A DNA stretch of 64,000 bases from assembly GCF_900104895.1 (NCBI RefSeq), contig NZ_LT629742.1:3472001-3536000 (forward strand), given 5' to 3'. The notes below the pieces were generated by a model, which was given only the letters and a program-made list of their open reading frames with translations, ran no database searches and was not told where the DNA came from. The stretch is from Microterricola viridarii (GTDB lineage: Bacteria; Actinomycetota; Actinomycetes; Actinomycetales; Microbacteriaceae). Made by a program: the position numbers and the translations under genes. Below, piece after piece: positions 24,378-31,229 of the stretch; position 1 is the first letter of the stretch; each line of letters begins with the position of its first letter.

Positions 24378-25274
24378 ATGGGCGAGCAGGCGACGGATCC
24401 CGCGGCCGCGGCCGACGCCCAGCTGCCCGACATCGACTGGGCGCGGCTGCCGGACGGGGTGCGCGCGAGCACGTTCGCGGCCCCGAGCGGCTCACTCGCC
24501 CTGATCTCCTGCGGCGACCCGGACGCCCCACCCGTGCTCCTGGTTCCGGGCGCCACTGGCTCCAAGGAAGACTTCCAGCTGATGCTGCCGGTGCTGGCCG
24601 CGGCCGGCTACCACGCGCTGAGCTTCGACCTCGCCGGGCAGTACGAGTCGGCCGCCGCCGGTCCGGAGCACCTCTCGCCGCCGCGCGAGCACTACGACTA
24701 CGAGCTGTTCGTCGACGACCTGCTCGCCCTGTTGGCGGATGTGGGCCGGGCGGCGCACGTCGTCGGCTACTCCTTCGCCGGCATCGTCGCCGGGCTCGCC
24801 TACGCTCGGGAGCCCGCCCGCTTCGCCAGCCTGACCCTGCTCAGCTGCCCGCCCCTGGCCGGGCAGAGCTTTCGCGGCGTCAGCCGGATCGGGCCGGTCA
24901 CCGGCCTGGCCACCGGCAACATCGGGGCGGCGCTCATGATCTGGGGCATCCGGCGCAACCTGGTGCCCGTGCCGCCCGGCAGGCTGCGCTTCGTCCGGGC
25001 TCGCTTCGCCCTCACCCGGCGGCAGTCGGTGAGCGACATCGTGTCGCTGATGAAGCGCACCCCCGACCTCGGCCCGATCCTGCGCGAGGCGCCGCTGCCG
25101 AAGCTCGTGGCCGTCGGCGAGCACGACCTCTGGCCGACGGAGCTGCACGCCGAGTTCGCACGCTCCCTGGACGCCGAGCTCGCCGTCTACCCGGCCGGGC
25201 ACAGCCCGTGCGAGACCTCGCCGCACCAGCTCTGCCGCGACCTGCTGCGCCTGTTCGCCGCGGCCGGGCGCTAG
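24378..25274 (+). CDS. Alpha/beta hydrolase
   Basis: About 298 residues. The nucleophile elbow is GYSFAGIVAG, the acid aspartate lies in VGEHDLWPTE and the histidine in PAGHSPCETS. The oxyanion region is LLVPGATGSKED. It has the plain cap-domain hydrolase layout, and the substrate is unknown. GGAGG (24367-24371) placed 6 nt before ATG 24378 fixes the start. It follows the esterase gene closely on the same strand and may form a two-gene unit with it. Confidence 0.85.
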   Translation: MGEQATDPAAAADAQLPDIDWARLPDGVRASTFAAPSGSLALISCGDPDAPPVLLVPGATGSKEDFQLMLPVLAAAGYHALSFDLAGQYESAAAGPEHLSPPREHYDYELFVDDLLALLADVGRAAHVVGYSFAGIVAGLAYAREPARFASLTLLSCPPLAGQSFRGVSRIGPVTGLATGNIGAALMIWGIRRNLVPVPPGRLRFVRARFALTRRQSVSDIVSLMKRTPDLGPILREAPLPKLVAVGEHDLWPTELHAEFARSLDAELAVYPAGHSPCETSPHQLCRDLLRLFAAAGR

Positions 25275-25333
25275 CCGTCCCGGGCTGCTTGCCCGCGCCC
25301 ACCCGCCTGCCCGTCTGACCGCCGGCCCGCCTG

Positions 25334-26116
25334 TTACGGCCGGTGGCTGCGCTCCCACTGCTTGCGCTCCCGCAGCCGGCTCCAGGGGCGCTCCCGGCGG
25401 AACTCGTGCGCGAGCGTGGTCCACGCCTTGCCGAGCCGCAGCCCGAGGGCCCCCCACGACTCGAACGGGCGGGCGGAGACCGGCATCCGCATGGCGGGGT
25501 CCACGCGCACCGACATGTCCGGCCGCACCAGGTAGGAGACGTCGAGGTCGTCGTGGATGCGGGGCTCGTCCCGCACGACCGCCGGGCCGATCCGCTCCCA
25601 CACGGCGGCGGTCATCGCGTAGTTCGAGCCGAACACCGGTGGGTGCCCGAGCATCGGCCCGACCACGTGGAAGTAGCCGCCCAGGTAGAGCACCCGTCCC
25701 GCCCAGCGCACGAGCGCCGTCCCGCCGTAGAAGTCGCCCGGCCCGGTGACGAGCGCGAGGTCGCCGGCGTCGCCGAGCGCCGCCTCCACCCGGGCGAGCC
25801 AGTCCGGGCCGGGCCTCGAGTCCGCGTCCAGCCGGGCCAGGATGCCGGCGCGCGCGGCGTCGAAGCCGACCGCCGAGGCGCCGCCGACGCCCGGCGCGGC
25901 CCAATAGATGCGCCGCACCCCGGCTGCCGCGCAGACCGCCGCCGTGTCGTCGCTGCTGGCGTTGTCGACGACGATGATCTCATCGGCCGGCCGGGTCTGG
26001 GCGGCGAGGCGGGCCAGGCAGACGGCGAGAAGCTGGGCGTCGTTGCGCGCCGGAATGACGACTGCGATCGTGATCGCGGTCGGATGTGCAGGCTGAGGCT
26101 CCCCGTCGGTGCCCAT
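25334..26116 (-). CDS. Family 2 glycosyltransferase
   Basis: About 260 residues with a GT-A fold: AVVIPARNDAQLLAVCL, then IIVVDNASSDDTAAVC and the DxD motif in ARLDADSRPGPDW. The acceptor side has HDDLDVSYLVRPD. There is no membrane segment, so it acts in the cytoplasm on a soluble or lipid-linked acceptor; donor and acceptor are unknown. The ATG at 26116 starts the conserved part and follows a TGTACT element by 8 nt; the frame extends to 26152. It is convergent with the hydrolase pair. Confidence 0.85.
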   Translation of the reverse strand: MGTDGEPQPAHPTAITIAVVIPARNDAQLLAVCLARLAAQTRPADEIIVVDNASSDDTAAVCAAAGVRRIYWAAPGVGGASAVGFDAARAGILARLDADSRPGPDWLARVEAALGDAGDLALVTGPGDFYGGTALVRWAGRVLYLGGYFHVVGPMLGHPPVFGSNYAMTAAVWERIGPAVVRDEPRIHDDLDVSYLVRPDMSVRVDPAMRMPVSARPFESWGALGLRLGKAWTTLAHEFRRERPWSRLRERKQWERSHRP

Positions 26117-26203
26117 CGGCACACAGTACAACAGCGCCGGTCGCCCAGTCACGATTCAGCGTCGGAACGGGCGCGGCGGCATCCGCCCTGTTTGACTGGC
26201 CGC

Positions 26204-26392
26204 ATGAACGAGCTCATCGCGCGGCTCTCCTGTGCGGCCCCAGCCACCGAGTGCGCAGACACCCACCCGGGCGCGCTGGGGCAGCTCGACCTGCTCACCG
26301 GTTTGTTGCAGCTGGGCGCCCTGGTGGCGATCGCACTCGTGGTCGTGTTCGTGGTTCGCGCGCACGGCGCCGCCTACCGGCGACGGCGCTGA
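26204..26392 (+). CDS. Small single-pass membrane protein
   Basis: 62 residues. An N-terminal region with two cysteines (MNELIARLSCAAPATEC) is followed by one strong membrane segment (residues ~28-52, LGALVAIALVVVFVV) and a basic RRRR tail, giving an outside-in topology. I do not recognise it. The membrane helix and basic end make chance unlikely, but it stands alone between a glycosyltransferase and a lipoprotein gene on the other strand. Confidence 0.45.
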   Translation: MNELIARLSCAAPATECADTHPGALGQLDLLTGLLQLGALVAIALVVVFVVRAHGAAYRRRR

Positions 26393-26405
26393 GGCCGCCG
26401 CCGGG

Positions 26406-27977
26406 TTAGCAGCGCGGGTCGGCCCCGGGCACCGTGCCGGCGATGAGGTAGTCGTCGACGGTGTTGGCGATGCAGGAGTTCGACTTGTTATAGGCGGTGT
26501 GGCCCTCGCCCTGGTAGGTGACGAGCACGCCGCTGTCGAGCTGGTCGGCCAGGGCCTCGGCCCAGACGTATGGGGTGGCGGGGTCGTTCGTTGTGCCGAT
26601 CACCATGATCGGCGGGGCGCCCTCGGCGTGAATCGGGCCGCGCTCGCCCTGGAAGGCGTAGGGCCAGTTGGCGCAGCCGATGTCGCCGTAGGACATGTAG
26701 GCGCCGATCACGGGGGCGGCCGCCGCGATCTCCGCGGCCTGCTCGCGCATCGAGGCGGGGTCGGCGTTGTAGCTGTAGTCCATGCAGTTGATGGCCATGA
26801 ACGCCTCGGTGGAGTTGTCCGAGTAACTGCCGTCGGGGTTGCGGCCGTTGTAGCCGTCGGCGAACTGGAACGCCAACTGCGCGTCGCCCTGCATGACGCT
26901 CTCGAGCATGTCGCTGAGCATGCCCCACGCGTTGGCGTCGTAGAGCGGGTAGATGATGGCAGTGAGGAGGGCGTTGGAGCCGAGCTCGCGGCCGTCCTCG
27001 GCCCGGATCGGGCTGGCGTCGACGGACTGCAGCAGCGCGCCGATCGTGGCCATGCCCTGGTCGACGGTGCCCTCGAACGGGCAGGAGGTGCCCGACAAGC
27101 AGTCCTTGAGGTAGGCGCGCAGCGCGTTCTCGAAGCCGACGGCCTGCACCTTGGTCACCTCGAAGTTGCTCGCGGCGGGGTCGAGCGCGCCGTCGAGAAC
27201 CAGGCGGCCGACCTTGCCGGGGAACAGCTCCGCATAGACGGCGCCGAGGAAGGTGCCGTAGGAGTAGCCCAGGTAGTACAGCTCGCTGTCGCCGAGCACG
27301 GCGCGCAGCAGGTCGAGGTCGCGGGCGGCGCTCTCCGTGTCGACGTGCTCGAGCAGCGGCCCGGTCTCGTCGGCGCAGGCCTCGCCGAAGTCGCGGGCCG
27401 AGGTGGTCATCTCGGCGATCCAGGCGTCGGTGCCGCGCTTGGTGGTGCTCACGTCGTAGAGGTAGGCGTCCATGCCGGCGGCGTCGTAACAGGTGACCGC
27501 GGTGGAGCGGCCGACGCCGCGCGGGTCGAAGCCGACCACGTCGAAGCGCTCCTGCAGGCGCTGGTCTGTGGCGTAGTTGACGGAGTCCTTCACGAAGTCG
27601 AAGCCGGAGGCGCCGGGGCCACCGGGGTTCACGAACAGCGAGCCGATCTTGTCACCGCTCGCGTTCTGGCGCACGATGGCCAGCTTGATGCTTCCGGATG
27701 CCGGATCTGCCCAGTCCAACGGGGCGTTGACGTCTGCACACTGCATCCCGCCGCCGCAGTTGCTCCACTGCACCGTCTGGCCGTAGAACGGCGCCAGCGA
27801 GGCGTCGACGTCCTCGCCGGTCGGCGTGGAGGTGGCGGGCGGCGGCTCGGGCAGGAAAGCGGTGACGCAGCCGGTGAGCGCGAGGGTGACGGCGAGGACA
27901 CCAGCCAGTGCCGCCCCGAGGCGTCGCGCGCGGCGGCGCGGCGTGGTGGTGGGTGTGGGGCCGGTGGCAGTCGTCAA
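26406..27977 (-). CDS. Secreted lipoprotein alpha/beta hydrolase (tripeptidyl aminopeptidase family)
   Basis: 523 residues. A lipobox LALTGC ends the signal peptide near residue 37, so the protein is lipid-anchored outside the membrane. The peptidase S33/TAP layout is clear: FVNPGGPGASG oxyanion loop, GFDPRGVGRS, nucleophile serine in YYLGYSYGTFLG, aspartate in GTTNDPATPY and histidine in GEGHTAY. Paired cysteines occur across the lid region (CLSGTSC and others). Streptomyces relatives trim short peptides from secreted proteins. It is followed 60 bp later on the same strand by holB's stop codon side, but is transcribed away from holB's start and is probably a separate unit. Confidence 0.9.
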   Translation of the reverse strand: MTTATGPTPTTTPRRRARRLGAALAGVLAVTLALTGCVTAFLPEPPPATSTPTGEDVDASLAPFYGQTVQWSNCGGGMQCADVNAPLDWADPASGSIKLAIVRQNASGDKIGSLFVNPGGPGASGFDFVKDSVNYATDQRLQERFDVVGFDPRGVGRSTAVTCYDAAGMDAYLYDVSTTKRGTDAWIAEMTTSARDFGEACADETGPLLEHVDTESAARDLDLLRAVLGDSELYYLGYSYGTFLGAVYAELFPGKVGRLVLDGALDPAASNFEVTKVQAVGFENALRAYLKDCLSGTSCPFEGTVDQGMATIGALLQSVDASPIRAEDGRELGSNALLTAIIYPLYDANAWGMLSDMLESVMQGDAQLAFQFADGYNGRNPDGSYSDNSTEAFMAINCMDYSYNADPASMREQAAEIAAAAPVIGAYMSYGDIGCANWPYAFQGERGPIHAEGAPPIMVIGTTNDPATPYVWAEALADQLDSGVLVTYQGEGHTAYNKSNSCIANTVDDYLIAGTVPGADPRC

Positions 27978-28037
27978 CTGTCTTCGCTTTCTGTCGGCTG
28001 CTTCAGGGGGTCGGCTGCGCGCGGTGTCGTGCTCGCG

Positions 28038-29249
28038 CTAGCCGCGGCGGAACGACACGAGCATCGCCTCGAGCGCCAAGAGCGGGGCGACGTTCGCCTC
28101 GATCCGATGCCTGGCGGTGGTGATCGCGTCGAGCGTAACGAGCGTTTCTGCGGGAGTGCTGCGTGTCGCGGCCGCGGCGATCTTGCCCTCGAGCTCGCGG
28201 TTGATGACGGCATCCGTGCGGCCGAGCTGCAGCATGATCACGTCTCGGAACAACGAGGAGAGGTCGACCAGGATGCGGTCGATGCCGTCGCGCAGGCTGC
28301 GCTTGGCGCGCCGCTTCTGGTCGTCCTCCATCGCCTTGATCTGGCCGCGCAGGGCGGGCGGGATGGCCTGGCCGGGCGCGATGCCGAGCGAGCGCAGCGT
28401 GTGCTCGCGCTCCTGGGCGTCGCGCTGCTCGGTGATGGCCTCGGCGTCGGCCCCGGCGATGGCCAGCAGGCGGGCGGCGGCGAGCACCGCGTTGCTGACC
28501 GAGCGCACCTCGAGGGCGGTGGTCAGGGTCTCCTGGCGGCGGTCGCGCGCCTCGGCGCTGGTGGCCAGGCGCTGCGCCATGCCGATGTGGCTCTGCGCCT
28601 CGCGGGCGGCGCGCTCGGCCAGCTCGGGGCTGATGTCGTTGCGCTTGACGAGCAGCTCGGCGACATCCGCGACCGTCGGCACGCGCAGGCGCACGCTGCG
28701 CACGCGGGAACGGATCGTCGGCAGCAGGTCGGCCTCGCTCGGCGCGCAGAGGATCCAGACGGTGCGCTCCGGCGGCTCCTCGAGTTCTTTCAGCAGCACG
28801 TTGGAGGCGTGCTCGGCCATGCGGTCGGCGTCCTCGACGATGATGACGCGGTAGCGACCGACCGACGGCGAGTAGTGCGAGCGGCGCACCGTCTCGCGCA
28901 CGTCGGCGATCTTGATGATGACGCCCTCGGTGGTGAGCACCTGCAGGTCGGGGTGGCTGCGCGCGGTGACCTGCGCCGCCGTTGCCTCGTCGCCATCGGG
29001 GTTGCCGCTGAGCAGCGCGGTCGCGAAGGCGAAGGCCAGGTTGGAGCGGCCGGAGCCGGCCGGGCCGGTGATCAGCCAGGAGTGCGTCATCTGGTTCGCC
29101 GGGCCGGATGCCGCGGCGCCCGACTCGCTCGCCGCCTGCGCGGCGTCGGCGCGGGCGGCGTCGCCCGCTGACCCCGGCTGGAAGCTCGCCGCGGCGCGGA
29201 ACAGCGCGATCGCCTCCGCTTGCCCCGTCAGTTCGCTCCACACCGTCAC
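28038..29249 (-). CDS. holB: DNA polymerase III delta-prime subunit
   Basis: 403 residues. A clamp-loader AAA+ core with ELTGQAEAIALFR, a P-loop-like GPAGSGRSNLA (arginine replacing the P-loop lysine, in line with a subunit that does not hydrolyse ATP), and the sensor/SRC region CAPSEADLLPTIRSRVRSV. It loads the beta clamp at replication forks. In actinobacteria topA, tmk and holB lie together, as here, but an IS and a 21-bp hairpin now separate tmk from holB, so holB probably has its own promoter between 29250 and 29350. Confidence 0.92.
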   Translation of the reverse strand: MTVWSELTGQAEAIALFRAAASFQPGSAGDAARADAAQAASESGAAASGPANQMTHSWLITGPAGSGRSNLAFAFATALLSGNPDGDEATAAQVTARSHPDLQVLTTEGVIIKIADVRETVRRSHYSPSVGRYRVIIVEDADRMAEHASNVLLKELEEPPERTVWILCAPSEADLLPTIRSRVRSVRLRVPTVADVAELLVKRNDISPELAERAAREAQSHIGMAQRLATSAEARDRRQETLTTALEVRSVSNAVLAAARLLAIAGADAEAITEQRDAQEREHTLRSLGIAPGQAIPPALRGQIKAMEDDQKRRAKRSLRDGIDRILVDLSSLFRDVIMLQLGRTDAVINRELEGKIAAAATRSTPAETLVTLDAITTARHRIEANVAPLLALEAMLVSFRRG

Positions 29250-29351
29250 CCCTCAAGGTTACCGGTCGGCCACCGACAGCCGCGCCCGCGCCGCCTGTCG
29301 GCTTCTGTCGCACGCTCTCTCGATCCGGCGGAGAACGGGGCGCCGACAAAA

Positions 29352-29407
29352 ACAGGATGAGAGCGGTGCCGCACCCCGTCTCGGGGGCGGCGCCGCTCTC
29401 ATCCTGT
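29352..29407 (-). terminator. Large hairpin between tmk/IS and holB
   Basis: Arms 29352-29372 and 29387-29407 pair over 21 bp with a single G-T type mismatch, around a 14-nt loop that can also fold. On the minus strand the stem is followed by TTTTT, so it should stop transcripts coming from tmk or from the insertion element before holB. Confidence 0.75.
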
Positions 29408-29454
29408 GTTTTCGCCCGTGCCCGCGATGAGGCGGGCGGGGCGTGTGCAGTGCG

Positions 29455-30447
29455 CTAGCTGTACTGCCCAGCAAGGTTGGTTAACCGGCTGATGGGTGGT
29501 TTGCTCCCGATGGCCGTGTGGGGCCTGTGGTGATTGTATTCGTGGAGCCAGACCGGGAGGGCGTTCCGGCGGGTTGACTCGGACGCGTAGAACCGTGAGA
29601 ATGCCCAGCCGTCGGCGAGGGTGCGGTGGAAGCGTTCGATCTTCCCGTTGGTCTGTGGCCGGTAGGGGCGGGTCTTCTTGGGTGTGATGTTCAACTCGGT
29701 GCAGGTGTCGCGCCAGAGGTGGGACTTGTAGGCAGAGCCGTTGTCGGAGAGGACCCGTTCGACCGTGATGCCTCGGGCGGCGAACCAGGACACGGCCCGG
29801 CGGAGCACACCCACGGCGGTGACCGCTTGCTCGTCGTCGTGGATCTCGGCGTAGGCGACGCGGGAGTGGTCGTCGATGACGGTGTGCACGAACGCCGTCC
29901 CGACCAGCGGCTGCCGGCGCTTGCTCCGGCCCGCGCCAACGGTCGCGGCCCGGTTCTTGCCGCCCTGCTGCTTGCCCAGGTAACGCCAGCCGCCGCCATC
30001 GGGGATGTTGCCGAGCTTCTTCACGTCGACGTGGATCATCGCCCCCGGCTTGTCGTGCTCGTAGCGCCGCACGACTTCCCCGGTGCGCTTGTCGACGTGA
30101 CTCAACCGGTTCAGCCGGCACCGGGTCAACACGGCGTGCACGGTCGACGCGGGCATGCCCACTTTCGCGCCGATCGCGACCGGCCCCAAACGCTTCTTCC
30201 ACCGCAGATGCACGATCTTCCGCACCAGCCGCTGCGGGGTCCTGTTCGGGTTCCGGTGCGGCCGGGAGGAGCGGTCCTGCATGCCGTCCTCACCCATCGC
30301 CGCGTAACGTTCAGCCCACCGCTTGGCGGTCGGCCAGGAGCAGTTGAACTGTCTCGCGGCCTGCGAGATCGGCCAACGGTCGTCCACGATCAGGCGCGCC
30401 ATGCGCAGCCTTTGGCGTGGAGTCAGCGCAGCGTTAGCGTGGGACAT
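29455..30447 (-). CDS. IS481-family DDE transposase
   Basis: 330 residues. An N-terminal HTH region (LTPRQRLRMARLIVDDRWPISQAARQFNCS-like) is followed by an rve integrase core. The catalytic triad is D in MIHVDVKKLG, D in VLSDNGSAYKS and E in TNGKIERFHRT. It starts at ATG 30447 with a strong AGGAGG. The reading frame crosses the end of the element: the last sense codon is half IS and half target, and the TAG stop lies wholly in the duplicated GCTAGC. Confidence 0.95.
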   Translation of the reverse strand: MSHANAALTPRQRLRMARLIVDDRWPISQAARQFNCSWPTAKRWAERYAAMGEDGMQDRSSRPHRNPNRTPQRLVRKIVHLRWKKRLGPVAIGAKVGMPASTVHAVLTRCRLNRLSHVDKRTGEVVRRYEHDKPGAMIHVDVKKLGNIPDGGGWRYLGKQQGGKNRAATVGAGRSKRRQPLVGTAFVHTVIDDHSRVAYAEIHDDEQAVTAVGVLRRAVSWFAARGITVERVLSDNGSAYKSHLWRDTCTELNITPKKTRPYRPQTNGKIERFHRTLADGWAFSRFYASESTRRNALPVWLHEYNHHRPHTAIGSKPPISRLTNLAGQYS

Positions 30448-30510
30448 GAGGGCCTCCTGGTCTCGCAGAACTGGTTTCTAAGCAGCTCCACTCTGCAGCA
30501 GGAGGTCCTC
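30448..30510 (-). promoter_or_regulatory. Inverted repeat masking the transposase ribosome-binding site
   Basis: On the plus strand GAGGGCCTCCTG (30448-30459) and CAGGAGGTCCTC (30499-30510) are complementary over 12 bp with one mismatch. In a transcript entering from outside the element the second arm would pair with the AGGAGG that serves the transposase. Such hairpins limit expression by read-through in other insertion sequences such as IS10 and IS50. Confidence 0.55.
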
Positions 30511-30575
30511 ACTCATTCCCGAAGGACTACAGCGAGTCGTCACACCGATTCAACCAACGTCCCTGGGCAGTACAG

Positions 30576-31229
30576 CTAGCCGAGCAGTGTGGCGACGCGG
30601 GCGCGGATGACGGCGGCGAGCTCCTCGACGGGCAGGGCGGCGTCCACGACGAGGAAGCGCTCCGGCTCGGCCGCAGCCAGCGCGAGGAACGCCTCGCGCA
30701 CGCGGGCGTGGAAGTCGCCCTTCTCGGCCTCGAGCCGGTCGAAGCGCTTCTGCGCGGCTTCCAGCCGGCCGCGCGCCACCGACTCGTCGAGGTCGAGCAG
30801 CACCGTGAGGTCGGGCAGCAGCCCCTCGGTCGCCCAGAGGGAGAGCTGGCGCACTTCCGCGCCGCCGAGCACCCGCCCGGCGCCCTGGTAGGCGACCGAG
30901 GAGTCGATGTAGCGGTCCTGGATGACGACCTCGCCGCGGGCGAGCGCGGGGCGCACGGCCGTCTCGATGTGGTGCGCGCGGTCGGCGGCGTAGAGCAGTG
31001 CCTCGGCCCGCGGGGCGATGTGGCCGCGGTGGTGCAGCACGATCTCGCGGATCTCGACGCCGACCTCGGTGCCGCCGGGCTCGCGGGTGCGCATGACCGT
31101 GCGGCCCTGCTCGCCGAGCCAGCCGGCCAGCAGCGCGGCCTGGGTCGACTTGCCGGAGCCGTCGCCGCCCTCGAGAGTGATGAACACGCCGGATGCCGCG
31201 CCGTTCAGCTCGGTGGGGAGGCCGGTCAC
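30576..31229 (-). CDS. tmk: Thymidylate kinase
   Basis: 217 residues. The P-loop is EGGDGSGKSTQ, the catalytic arginine motif is QDRYIDSSVAYQG, and a REPGGTEVG lid-side segment is present. It phosphorylates dTMP to dTDP. The GTG start overlaps the topA TGA (GTGA), so translation is coupled to topA. The stop codon TAG lies inside the right GCTAGC target duplication of the IS: the insertion landed exactly on the stop codon, and the duplication restored it. The residues before the P-loop (TGLPTELNGAASG) are a short non-conserved lead. Confidence 0.94.
   Translation of the reverse strand: MTGLPTELNGAASGVFITLEGGDGSGKSTQAALLAGWLGEQGRTVMRTREPGGTEVGVEIREIVLHHRGHIAPRAEALLYAADRAHHIETAVRPALARGEVVIQDRYIDSSVAYQGAGRVLGGAEVRQLSLWATEGLLPDLTVLLDLDESVARGRLEAAQKRFDRLEAEKGDFHARVREAFLALAAAEPERFLVVDAALPVEELAAVIRARVATLLG

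Larger units (their letters stand above)
29454..30580. mobile_element. IS481-family insertion sequence (1115 bp) with 6-bp target duplication
   Basis: The element spans 29460-30574 and begins TGTACTGCCCAG and ends CTGGGCAGTACA. Terminal inverted repeats extend about 20 bp with a few mismatches (AAGGTTGGTT against GACGTTGGTT in the inner part). It is flanked by GCTAGC at 29454-29459 and 30575-30580, a 6-bp target duplication. The right copy contains the tmk stop codon, so tmk is intact. The left copy provides the transposase stop codon. Intact ends, an exact duplication and a full transposase indicate a recent and possibly active insertion. Confidence 0.93.

Noticed and set aside
29352-29407. 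A remnant of a second mobile element
   Set aside because: The symmetric stem has a U-tract on the minus strand and no flanking duplication or coding remnant, so a terminator explains it more simply.
29626-30579. A plus-strand frame across the insertion sequence ending in the same GQYS-stop as the transposase
   Set aside because: It ends identically only because the inverted repeats and the GCTAGC target are symmetric. The rest has no homology and opposes the transposase.
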